Positions 1-6,676 of a stretch of 7,472 bases of DNA are shown one piece after another. Position 1 is the stretch's first letter; every line of letters begins with the position of its first letter. Under the pieces are notes generated by a model, which saw only the letters and a program-made list of their open reading frames with translations, had not been told where the DNA came from and made no database searches. This DNA is from Planctomycetota bacterium (lineage in GTDB: Bacteria; Planctomycetota; PUPC01; JACPCR01), in NCBI GenBank assembly GCA_030740295.1, contig JASLXP010000368.1, forward strand, positions 1-7,472. Reading direction: 5' to 3'. Both the position numbers and the translations under genes were made by a program.

Positions 1-261
<261 letters not shown>

Positions 262-271
262 TAGCCCTTCC

Positions 272-280
272 GGAGGAGGA
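272..280 (+). promoter_or_regulatory. Strong Shine-Dalgarno that sets a TTG start for the HNH gene
   Basis: GGAGGAGGA lies 4 bases before TTG at 285. It is a near-ideal anti-SD complement and is the main reason to start the HNH protein at 285. The GTG at 258, which overlaps the dehydrogenase stop, has no purine-rich site in front of it. The ATG at 280 is out of frame. Confidence 0.6.
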
Positions 281-284
281 TGCC

Positions 285-560
285 TTGCACCAACACTGCG
301 AGCTTTGCAGACGCCGGAAGCCGCTCACATTTCATCATCTCGTCCCCCGCACCCTTCACAGCAATCGCTGGTTTAAGAAGAACTTCACCCGGGAGCAGAT
401 GCAGCAAGGGCTGAATCTCTGCAGTTCGTGCCACCGAACCGTTCATAAGTTTCTGACAGAGAAGGAGCTCGGCCGGAACTACAACACCCGTGAAAAGCTG
501 CTCGAGCATGAGAAAATCGGGTCGTTTGTGAGATGGGTTGCCACGCGCAGGAATGCCTGA
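285..560 (+). CDS. Small HNH-family zinc protein (YisB-like putative endonuclease)
   Basis: A 91-residue protein from the TTG at 285; a GTG at 258 would add nine residues without a ribosome site. The sequence shows two zinc knuckles, C5-x2-C8 and C46-x2-C49, a His pair at 17-18 in TFHHLVPRTLH, and H50/H54 in CSSCHRTVHK. This is the ordered Cys/His pattern of an HNH (beta-beta-alpha-metal) fold. The tail ELGRNYNTREKLL resembles small stand-alone HNH proteins such as Bacillus YisB, from memory of that family. These have no established role; metal-dependent DNA binding or nicking is inferred from the fold only. It has no signal peptide or membrane segment. It starts 23 bases after the dehydrogenase stop, so it may be co-transcribed with it. 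It has no partner methylase, toxin or phage gene nearby, so a restriction or homing role has no contextual support. Confidence 0.78.
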   Translation: MHQHCELCRRRKPLTFHHLVPRTLHSNRWFKKNFTREQMQQGLNLCSSCHRTVHKFLTEKELGRNYNTREKLLEHEKIGSFVRWVATRRNA

Positions 561-571
561 CGCAACCCTCG

Positions 572-600
572 TTGTCCAACCTAGTGGCGCGACCTATAAT
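572..600 (+). promoter_or_regulatory. Sigma70-type promoter for proC
   Basis: TTGTCC (572-577, four of six bases of the -35 consensus) and a perfect TATAAT (595-600) are separated by exactly 17 bp. Transcription would begin near 607, leaving a leader of about 25 bases that carries AGGGGAA (621-627) before the proC ATG at 632. The placement between the HNH stop (560) and proC suggests proC starts its own transcript. Confidence 0.65.
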
Positions 601-631
601 CCCGCTACTTTGCCGTCTACAGGGGAACAAA

Positions 632-1441
632 ATGTTGGAAAAGAGGCTTGGCTTCGTGGGAGCAGGACAGATGGCCGAGGCTCTGATGCGGGGCATTATC
701 GAATCCGGGCTCAGCTTGCCCGAGCACATGATGGCGAGCGATGTAGACCAGCAGCGCCTGGAATTCATCCAACAGGTTACTGAAGTCGAGACCACCACTG
801 ACAGTGGCCAGGTGGCAGAGCACAGCCAGATTCTGATCCTTGCGGTCAAACCCAACATCATTCCGCTCGTTCTGCCCGACCTGCAGCCTTTTGTGAACGA
901 TGAGCAACTGATCATCTCGATCGCTGCCGGCGTCACTCTTCAGATTCTCGAGAGTGGGCTGCCCGGAGCGCGAATCGTTCGAGTGATGCCGAATACCCCC
1001 TGCCTAGTGGGCGAGACCGCGGCGGGCTTTGCCCTGGGGCAAAACGCGGATGCCGCGGATGGTCAGACTGTCGAGCGGCTGCTCTCTGCGGTGGGCCGGT
1101 CTTACCAGCTTGATGAGAAGCTGCTGGATGCGGTGACCGGATTAAGCGGAAGCGGCCCGGCCTATGTTTACATGGTGATCGAAGCGCTGGCAGACGGGGG
1201 CGTCCGAATGGGGCTTCCCCGGCCGATTGCCCAGGAGCTGGCCGCGCAGACACTCCTTGGATCGGCGAAGATGGTGCTGGAGACCGGCAAGCATCCGGGC
1301 GCGCTGAAAGACATGGTCGCTTCTCCCGGGGGGACAACCATTGCGGGTATTCATGAGCTCGAGAGTGGAGGTCTGAGGGCTGCGCTCATCAACGCGGTGC
1401 GGGCCGCAACTGAACGCTCGCAGGAGCTGGCACAATCATGA
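632..1441 (+). CDS. proC: Pyrroline-5-carboxylate reductase
   Basis: ProC reduces 1-pyrroline-5-carboxylate to L-proline with NAD(P)H, the last step of proline synthesis, in the cytosol. The 269-residue product has the usual length. It opens with the Rossmann motif GFVGAGQMAEALMRG (residues 7-21), continues with ILAVKPN and RVMPNTPCLVG in the nucleotide-binding half, and has VTGLSGSGPAYVYMVIEAL from about residue 168 and the C-terminal signature MVASPGGTTIAGIHELE at about 228-244, both typical of the dimerisation/active-site half. The start is ATG 632 because AGGGGAA (621-627) precedes it, the Rossmann motif sits at the expected distance, and a good promoter ends at 600; in-frame codons further upstream overlap the HNH gene. 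The stop overlaps a tiny ORF (ATGA, 1438-1441). Confidence 0.96.
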   Translation: MLEKRLGFVGAGQMAEALMRGIIESGLSLPEHMMASDVDQQRLEFIQQVTEVETTTDSGQVAEHSQILILAVKPNIIPLVLPDLQPFVNDEQLIISIAAGVTLQILESGLPGARIVRVMPNTPCLVGETAAGFALGQNADAADGQTVERLLSAVGRSYQLDEKLLDAVTGLSGSGPAYVYMVIEALADGGVRMGLPRPIAQELAAQTLLGSAKMVLETGKHPGALKDMVASPGGTTIAGIHELESGGLRAALINAVRAATERSQELAQS

Positions 1442-1503
1442 GCGAGAGCGGAAACCGTTGCGACCCGATCATTTCAGACCATTCAGCAAACGGGGAGGAT
1501 TGA
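1438..1503 (+). CDS. Possible 21-codon ORF overlapping the proC stop
   Basis: ATG at 1438 overlaps the proC TGA in an ATGA arrangement, and the frame runs 21 codons (MSESGNRCDPIISDHSANGED) to TGA at 1501. Its last codons contain the Shine-Dalgarno of the next gene. No family is recognised and the peptide is hydrophilic. It could be a coupling leader that carries ribosomes from proC to the next gene, or simply chance. Confidence 0.2.
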   Translation: MSESGNRCDPIISDHSANGED

Positions 1504-1506
1504 ACC

Positions 1507-2046
1507 ATGAGGATGTCGCCCATTCTCAAGGCGCTGAATGTGTTCGGCAAGGCGAACATCTACCTGAAGAGATGTTTCTCCGCCCATGCCACCGAAAAGA
1601 AGTTCAGGTGGGCCGTTCACGAAGCCACTCGCATCATGGTCCCAACGACTCTTCGCGATGCCGAGGATGAGGCATTTGATGTCGTGCCAAATGTCGGCGT
1701 CCCCGATCAGGGAACTCTCAAGAAGAAACTGCCATCGAGGGTAAGTCAGTATTCCAGATACGGGAGCGGCGTGAATGTAGCCTCTGACCTTTCACAGGAA
1801 GATGTGGAGAAGAGCATCGAGAAGAATCTGCGCAAGGAGGGCTTTCGCGTACATCTCATCACCGCGAGCGATTTTACCAAGCCGGATGTCTTTCGTTTTT
1901 TCAGCGTCAGCCGATCTGAAGGTGGCTTTATTACCACCGATGGCCATTTCAGCTATCACGTCATCTCATTTCGGGCGTACGGCCGGATCGATGAAACGAC
2001 TTACTATATGGTCGAAGGGGCCGGCTATCGGAAGGACGCGTTCTGA
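1507..2046 (+). CDS. Hypothetical protein, 179 residues, unrecognised
   Basis: No known family is recognised. The start ATG 1507 has GGGGAGG at 1492-1498, eight bases upstream; a second ATG at 1513 is too far from it. The product is rich in charged residues. Its N-terminus (MRMSPILKALNVFGKANIYLKR) is basic and lacks a long hydrophobic core, so it is probably cytosolic. The middle (about residues 45-85) is polar and Lys/Ser-rich. The second half has a likely helix (LSQEDVEKSIEKNLRKEGF, about 98-116), then aromatic, beta-like stretches (VFRFFSVSRS, GGFITTDGHFSYHVISFRAYG, TTYYMVEGAG). This suggests a small alpha/beta domain, but no catalytic motif can be named. It lies between proC and ispG, 65 bases after proC and 111 before ispG. 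The clear ribosome site and amino-acid makeup support it being a real gene. Confidence 0.7.
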   Translation: MRMSPILKALNVFGKANIYLKRCFSAHATEKKFRWAVHEATRIMVPTTLRDAEDEAFDVVPNVGVPDQGTLKKKLPSRVSQYSRYGSGVNVASDLSQEDVEKSIEKNLRKEGFRVHLITASDFTKPDVFRFFSVSRSEGGFITTDGHFSYHVISFRAYGRIDETTYYMVEGAGYRKDAF

Positions 2047-2054
2047 GCCACCCA

Positions 2055-2082
2055 TTGCGGCACTCAACCCCACTGCTAAAAT
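2055..2082 (+). promoter_or_regulatory. Candidate extended -10 promoter for ispG
   Basis: TAAAAT at 2077-2082 is preceded by TG plus one base (2074-2076), the extended -10 form. A weak -35, TTGCGG (2055-2060), lies 16 bp upstream. The start point would be near 2089, giving a leader of about 70 bases before ispG. It is the best candidate in this gap, but the -35 box is poor. Confidence 0.38.
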
Positions 2083-2157
2083 CCGCGGCAAACTGAGATG
2101 GCATGAAAACGCTCTGCAAGGCCGCAAGAGCCAGGCAGACGCTCACAGGATTTTCAA

Positions 2158-3312
2158 ATGATTGAAAGACGAAAAACCCGCGAGGTGCGCATCGGCGATA
2201 TCGGAGTTGGTGGTGAGCAGGAGATTCGGGTGCAGTCCATGACGAGCTGCCATACTTGGGATATCGAGCAGACCCTGGACCAGGTGCGACGGCTGGAGGC
2301 CGAAGATTGTGAACTGATCCGGGTAACCGTAAACGACAAGAAGGCGCTCGAAGCTTTGCCCGAAATTAAGAGGAACATGAACGTCCCGCTCATCGGGGAT
2401 ATTCATTTCAATTACCGGATGGCGCTCGGCGCAGCGGAAGTGGTGGACAAGGTTCGTGTCAACCCCGGCAATATCGGCGGTTACGATCGGCTGAAGGAAG
2501 TTGTCAACAAATGCAGAGACAGGGGCGTCGCCATGCGCATTGGCGTCAACGCCGGCTCTCTCGAAAAAGAATTTATCGAAAAGTACGGATGGCCCACACC
2601 GGAAGCGATGGTTGACAGCGCTGTCCGTCACGTCGAGTACTGCGAGGGGCTGGGGTACACCGATCTCGTCGTCTCGCTCAAGTCGAGCGATGTCCAAACA
2701 GCGGTAAAGAGCTACCAGCTCTTCTCGCAGCAGTGCGATTATCCCATCCATCTGGGCATCACTGAGGCCGGCAAGGGCAACTACGCCATGGTCAAATCAT
2801 CAGTCGGCATTGGCGCTCTACTCCTGCAGGGAATTGGTGACACCATTCGATGCTCCATGGTCGGCGATCCTGTCCAGGAAGTGCCCGTCGTATGGAACAT
2901 GCTCAAGTGTCTGGGCATCCGCATTCGTGATCCCGAGATCGTGGCCTGCCCGAGCTGCGGCCGCATCGAGATCGATCTCGAAAAACTAATCGAGGATGTT
3001 GAAGAACGTCTGAACGGCGTGAAAACACCCGTCAAGATCTCCGTCCTCGGCTGCGTGGTGAACGGCCCGGGTGAAGCCCGCGAGGCTGATATCGGTGTCG
3101 CCGGCGGAAAGGGTGTCGGCTATCTGTATCGGCGGGGAGTCCAGGTGCGCCGGGTCGGCGAAGACGAAATCGTCGATGCCGTGGTGGAGGAGCTTCAAAA
3201 CTGGGACGAGAACGGCAACTTCATCGGCGAAGACGTTGGCGAGACGCACCATAGCGAGAAATCACAGGCAGCAAAAAAACAGGAAGATCTGTTCCCCATC
3301 CTGAACGCGTAG
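2158..3312 (+). CDS. ispG: 4-hydroxy-3-methylbut-2-en-1-yl diphosphate synthase (IspG/GcpE)
   Basis: IspG converts 2-C-methyl-erythritol 2,4-cyclodiphosphate to HMBPP, the penultimate step of the MEP isoprenoid pathway, using a 4Fe-4S cluster. The product is 384 residues, the short bacterial form. The N-terminal TIM-barrel half shows VRIGDIGVGGEQEIRVQSMTS, PLIGDIHFNYRMAL and VRVNPGNIGG (about 99-108). The C-terminal cluster domain shows ACPSCGR (Cys264, Cys267) and GCVVNGPGEA (Cys299, Glu306). The spacing of these four matches Cys270/Cys273/Cys305/Glu312 of the E. coli enzyme exactly, so it should be active. The planctomycete/plant-type insert domain is absent. The start ATG 2158 has AGGA at 2147-2150. 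The last 30 or so residues (from about 350) form a hydrophilic tail after the conserved core. The context gives no other MEP gene. Confidence 0.97.
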   Translation: MIERRKTREVRIGDIGVGGEQEIRVQSMTSCHTWDIEQTLDQVRRLEAEDCELIRVTVNDKKALEALPEIKRNMNVPLIGDIHFNYRMALGAAEVVDKVRVNPGNIGGYDRLKEVVNKCRDRGVAMRIGVNAGSLEKEFIEKYGWPTPEAMVDSAVRHVEYCEGLGYTDLVVSLKSSDVQTAVKSYQLFSQQCDYPIHLGITEAGKGNYAMVKSSVGIGALLLQGIGDTIRCSMVGDPVQEVPVVWNMLKCLGIRIRDPEIVACPSCGRIEIDLEKLIEDVEERLNGVKTPVKISVLGCVVNGPGEAREADIGVAGGKGVGYLYRRGVQVRRVGEDEIVDAVVEELQNWDENGNFIGEDVGETHHSEKSQAAKKQEDLFPILNA

Positions 3313-3385
3313 TTGGGAAGACGTCGAAGAGATCTTTACGGATTCTGCGCTGTCGTGGAAGGGCGCGCGTGAGTAAACCCGTGGC

Positions 3386-3404
3386 GACAGGCTGCCAGCC
3401 TGTC
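3386..3404. repeat. Perfect 9+1+9 palindrome, probable dispersed REP-like repeat
   Basis: GACAGGCTGCCAGCCTGTC has nine-base arms that pair exactly around a single central C. It sits in the gap between ispG and the sialidase-like gene and is preceded by GTGGC. The form (GTGGC plus a palindromic ACAGGCT/AGCCTGT core) resembles short palindromes scattered between genes in Verrucomicrobiota and Planctomycetota genomes; this recognition is from memory. Only one full copy is in the window. A stem with so small a loop more likely forms as a DNA cruciform, or as an RNA hairpin with some inner pairs open. No T-run follows, so it is not a standard terminator. Confidence 0.55.
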
Positions 3405-3440
3405 AGCCCAACGAAGTGTGATTGTGAGAATCAAGAATCA

Positions 3441-5120
3441 ATGACCAGTTCTAACAAACAAACCATAGAAGCTACGAAACTCGGCGGTACAGCCCTGTGC
3501 TCTCTTTTGAGCCTCGTGATTACTTCCTCCGCCTTCGCTGAGGAAATGACTTTTTTTGTCCGCGGCGGACAGCCTGTTCTCATTAAGGAGCGAAAAGGAA
3601 ACTGGACAACAGAAGACGGTTTCATCTATGCCCAAGGAACAACAACTCGCCTGACTGCAGGTATGGGTATTGGCAAAGGCGATTTCAGGATTAGCGTCCG
3701 GCTTAAACTGATTGGCATGAAGAGTAGCGCGGCCGCGCTCATGATGGGTCGAAATTACTTCGGCTTCGAGGGCGCCCACGGCAAGATGTTCTTGACCGGG
3801 ACGATGTTTAAGGCGTACGGCACCCCCATCGGTGACCCGACGGCTTTCATGACCGACGGCAAGCCCTTCACTTTCGTTGCTGAACGCAAGGGCACAAAGC
3901 TCTCCTTCTTCATTGATGAGAAACTCGTCCATGAACTGAGCGTAACGGACGAAGCGATGGGCCCCGTCAGCCTTCTGCCTTGGCGTGCGACCATGCACGT
4001 TGAGCAGTTCTCCGCGTCTGGAAACTTGAACGAGAAACTGACCGAGCCACCGAAGCCCAAGCCTTACGTGATGAAGGATGTGAAAGGCGTCACTAAGACC
4101 CGGTTGTTGCCTCCACGTAAGGGGAATCCGAGGAATAGCGAAGGTGATTTCATCAGACTCGAGGATGGCCGGATACTGTTTGTTTACACCCATTTCTTTG
4201 GCGGCGCAGGTGACCATTCTCCCGCACGACTGATGGGCCGTTTTTCCGGCGATGGAGGGAAGACCTGGAACGACAAAGATACTCTTATTGTCGATCGGGA
4301 AGGCGACATGAACGTGATGTCCGCCTCGTTATTGCGGCTGCACAATGGCAACATCGCGCTCTTTTTTCTCCGCAAGAATTCCATCACCGATTGCCGCCCG
4401 TTGATGCGCGTCACCAGTGATGAAGGCAAAACCTGGAGCGATTCAAAGCTGTGCATCGAGACCGTGGGATACTACGTTCTCAATAACGATCGTGCAGTGC
4501 AGCTTAAAAGCGGCCGAATCTTGCTGCCGGTTTCGATGCACAACACTCCCCGCCAGAAAAAGTTCGACGGACGCGGCGTGATCAGTTGTTACCTCTCTGA
4601 CGACAACGGCAAAACCTGGAGGCAGAGCAAGACAGCTCAGAAGGGCAACAAGGTGGTGTTGCAGGAACCGGGCGTCATCGAATTGGCGGACGGCTCATTG
4701 ATGATGTTCTGCCGTACGGGCAGTGGGAGCCAGTTCCTTTCGTTTTCAAATGACGAGGGCGATACGTGGTCTGAGTTCAAACCGTCGAGCATCCTTTCCC
4801 CACTTTCTCCGGCCAGTATTGAACGAATTCCAAAGACAGGTGACCTGCTGCTCGTATGGAACAACCACAAAGAGATAGCTCCGCACCTTCGAGGTAAACG
4901 CACGCCCTTCAATGTCGCCATCTCCAAGGACGAGGGCAAGACATGGCAGGCGGCCAAAACCCTCGAAGACGATCCCAACGGCTGGTATTGCTACACCGCT
5001 GTCGAGTTTGTTGGCGGGGATGTCCTCCTGGCCCACTGCGCCGGAGACCGGAGGACGGGCGGTTTGAACACGACGCAGATGACACGATTTGCAATTGACT
5101 GGTTATATGAGAGCGAGTAG
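3441..5120 (+). CDS. Secreted sialidase-family protein (Asp-box six-bladed propeller) with N-terminal beta-sandwich-like domain
   Basis: The 559-residue product begins with a Sec signal peptide (residues 1-33: polar Lys-containing start, hydrophobic LCSLLSLVITSS, cleavage after AFA). Residues about 36-200 look like an all-beta jelly-roll/LamG-type domain (GDFRISVRLKLIG, KPFTFVAERKGTKLSFFIDEKLVHELSV). Residues about 205-559 carry five Asp-boxes (S-x-D-x-G-x-T-W type) at about 268, 325, 385, 436 and 494, the mark of sialidase/BNR propellers. Exo-glycosidase action on sialic acid or a related acidic sugar is inferred from family and from the mutarotase next door. The textbook FRIP arginine motif is not visible; RNSEGDFIRLEDGRILF (about 231) occupies that place, so the substrate is uncertain. 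ATG 3441 is chosen because it gives a normal signal peptide. A GTG at 3369 has GGAAGGG before it, but would translate the palindromic repeat and bury the signal peptide. Confidence 0.85.
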   Translation: MTSSNKQTIEATKLGGTALCSLLSLVITSSAFAEEMTFFVRGGQPVLIKERKGNWTTEDGFIYAQGTTTRLTAGMGIGKGDFRISVRLKLIGMKSSAAALMMGRNYFGFEGAHGKMFLTGTMFKAYGTPIGDPTAFMTDGKPFTFVAERKGTKLSFFIDEKLVHELSVTDEAMGPVSLLPWRATMHVEQFSASGNLNEKLTEPPKPKPYVMKDVKGVTKTRLLPPRKGNPRNSEGDFIRLEDGRILFVYTHFFGGAGDHSPARLMGRFSGDGGKTWNDKDTLIVDREGDMNVMSASLLRLHNGNIALFFLRKNSITDCRPLMRVTSDEGKTWSDSKLCIETVGYYVLNNDRAVQLKSGRILLPVSMHNTPRQKKFDGRGVISCYLSDDNGKTWRQSKTAQKGNKVVLQEPGVIELADGSLMMFCRTGSGSQFLSFSNDEGDTWSEFKPSSILSPLSPASIERIPKTGDLLLVWNNHKEIAPHLRGKRTPFNVAISKDEGKTWQAAKTLEDDPNGWYCYTAVEFVGGDVLLAHCAGDRRTGGLNTTQMTRFAIDWLYESE

Positions 5121-5218
5121 CTGTATTGTGGGAGCGTGTGCCTCCATGGAGCAAGCTCATGGCTTCTTGCTGGTCTCTGCTGTCTTTATTCTCGACGCCT
5201 ACAATTCAGGAAATGAAT

Positions 5219-6301
5219 ATGTTGTTTAAGTTTCTCTGCCTTTTCGTTCTGCCTCTCTTAATTCACGCCGAGCCTGCCGACCTCCGCTGGGACAAACTGA
5301 CCAGACTGCCAGACAAAGAAGGGTATGCGGGGATGTTCGCCGGCATCAGCAATGGGGCGCTGATCGCCGCGGGTGGCGCCAATTTTCCTGGTAAGAAGCC
5401 GTGGAAGGGCGGAGAAAAGGTCTGGTACGACACAATCTTTGCCCTCGAGTCTCCTGACGGAAAGTGGCAGATTGCTGAACAGAAAATTTCGCAGCCTCTC
5501 GCCTACGGAGTCTCCATCACAACCGATGAAGGCTTGCTCTGTATCGGCGGCGGCAATGCTGGAAACCACTCCCGGAAAGTGTTCCTGCTGCAATGGAAAG
5601 ACGGGGCCATACAGTCAACGGCTTGGCCGGAACTGCCCCAGGCATGCGCATTCATGTCCGGAGCGCGCATCGGCGATGTTGTCTATGTTGCCGGCGGTTT
5701 GGAGAGGCCCGGAGCCACCCAGGCTCTGCACACATTCTGGTCCCTCAATCTCAAGTCCAAAGGTAACCAGCGTAAATGGCAGAAGCTCGAAGCCTGGCCT
5801 GGTCCGGGACGCCACCTGTCGGTCACTGGTGTCGCGAAAGGCGCCCTTCATCTGTGCAGCGGCGTCATGCTGAAGGCTGGCGCGGAAGGAAAAGCCGAAC
5901 GGATCATTCCTTACCTCAACGACGCCTATCGTTTCACGCCCGGCGCGAATAACACAAAAGGCCAATGGTCACGTTTGCCCAACATGCCTCGAGCGGTCGC
6001 TGCCGCACCATCACCCGCGATGTCAGCCGGGTCGAGTCTTCTCATCATGGGCGGTGTCGATGGATCCATGGTGGGTCGGAAAGTGTCGACACACCGGGGA
6101 TTCACTCGCGATATTCTCGGCTTCGATGCGCGCGCCAATACCTGGTCGTATCGGGGAAAGGCGATGAACAATTCCTCGCGAGTCACAGCGCCCGCGGTCG
6201 TCTGGGATGGAGCTTACGTCTTGGTCAGCGGCGAGCGTGCGCCGGGGAGACGTTCCCCGAATGTGTACAGGGTCGCTGTGAAGGAAGAAAAATCCGACTA
6301 A
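5219..6301 (+). CDS. Secreted Kelch-type sialate mutarotase (NanM-like, cyclically permuted mutarotase family)
   Basis: The 360-residue product has a short signal peptide (1-17, LFKFLCLFVLPLLIHA before EPADLRW), indicating export. The body is a Kelch beta-propeller with glycine pairs at the ends of strands: IAAGGANFPG (about 49-58), LCIGGGNAG (107-115), VYVAGGLERPG (155-165), LLIMGGVDGS (274-283) and a closing VLVSGERAPGRRSPNVYRV (334-352). GGANFPG followed by PWKGGEKVWYD, and the SGE-x-x-PG-x-R-P ending, are typical of the NanM/cyclically permuted mutarotase family. The length fits E. coli NanM (about 370). Family members interconvert alpha- and beta-N-acetylneuraminate after sialidase release, in the periplasm. 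The start ATG 5219 is six bases after AGGAA (5208-5212); ATG 5213 directly abuts that site, and an ATG at 5126 would bury the signal peptide. It lies 98 bases after the sialidase-like gene, consistent with one transcript and one pathway. The exact sugar is inferred. Confidence 0.87.
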   Translation: MLFKFLCLFVLPLLIHAEPADLRWDKLTRLPDKEGYAGMFAGISNGALIAAGGANFPGKKPWKGGEKVWYDTIFALESPDGKWQIAEQKISQPLAYGVSITTDEGLLCIGGGNAGNHSRKVFLLQWKDGAIQSTAWPELPQACAFMSGARIGDVVYVAGGLERPGATQALHTFWSLNLKSKGNQRKWQKLEAWPGPGRHLSVTGVAKGALHLCSGVMLKAGAEGKAERIIPYLNDAYRFTPGANNTKGQWSRLPNMPRAVAAAPSPAMSAGSSLLIMGGVDGSMVGRKVSTHRGFTRDILGFDARANTWSYRGKAMNNSSRVTAPAVVWDGAYVLVSGERAPGRRSPNVYRVAVKEEKSD

Positions 6302-6676
6302 AGAGCCCATCGATAACCGGAATCTGACTGGAGGAGCTTCTTGGGCCGCTCGATAGCAGCAGAGACGGAAACTCGTGTCCTGCAACGAGAATCAGTGAAT
6401 GTCGTTCAGCTTCAGTTTTACCGGTATCGTTCGTCTGACGCTTGGGCAACCGCATACACGGAAGTGGGGCCAGGCAGGACGCAGAGCATCGAATATCACC
6501 GCGATCTTTTTGGATTGAGCAATACCGTGGCGACAACTGCAACCACCAGTTTGTCCGCCCAAGAAGCCCTCAAGCCGACTGTTGCAGCGCTGTCGCGGAC
6601 GGCTCTGTTCGTTGCCAGAACGGTCCGCTTCCGCAACAGGACGCCCACCAGTAGACTGCTGCCTCACACTGATTCG
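6302..6676 (+). other. 375-base gap without an assigned gene; long stop-free frame into the next gene
   Basis: No recognisable gene lies here. The frame of the downstream propeller gene stays open from 6317 (after TAA at 6314). It offers a TTG at 6341 with GGAGGAG (6330-6336) four bases upstream, and a GTG at 6395. Translated from 6341 it would add 112 Ser/Thr/Arg-rich residues in front of a clear signal peptide, which argues against real translation. A 39-codon ORF from ATG 6399 and a 70-codon ORF from 6442 resemble nothing known. The gap may hold the promoter of the next gene, a decayed gene or a small mobile element. Confidence 0.5.
6331..6571. repeat. Imperfect 15-bp inverted repeat bounding about 241 bp (MITE-like or structured region)
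   Basis: GCTTCTTGGGC (6336-6346) is the exact reverse complement of GCCCAAGAAGC (6557-6567). If A6335 is bulged out, GAGG (6331-6334) also pairs with CCTC (6568-6571), giving 15 paired bases. GACTG occurs next to the left arm (6326-6330) and six bases beyond the right arm (6577-6581). No transposase is inside. It could be a non-autonomous element or coincidence in a non-coding gap. Confidence 0.3.

Noticed and set aside
385..936. A 183-codon open frame on the - strand
   Set aside because: It crosses the HNH gene, the proC promoter and the proC Rossmann region, all well supported on the + strand.
3386..3404. The palindrome as an ispG rho-independent terminator
   Set aside because: No run of T follows on either strand, and a single-base loop is unsuitable for a standard terminator hairpin.
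3438..4217. A 259-codon open frame on the - strand
   Set aside because: It mirrors the sialidase-like gene, whose + strand reading has a signal peptide, a beta domain and Asp-boxes. The antisense product resembles nothing known.
5200..5205. TACAAT as a -10 box for the mutarotase gene
   Set aside because: It lies three bases before the Shine-Dalgarno, so the transcript would start inside or after the ribosome site; no matching -35 was seen.
5126..5218. Upstream ATG 5126 as start of the mutarotase
   Set aside because: It would put 31 residues in front of a clear signal peptide; ATG 5219 has AGGAA at a good distance.
6527..6535. Second copy of GTGGCGACA, the left flank of the palindrome at 3386
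   Set aside because: Only nine bases match exactly; the palindromic core is absent (ACTGCAACC follows), so a degenerate repeat copy cannot be told from chance.
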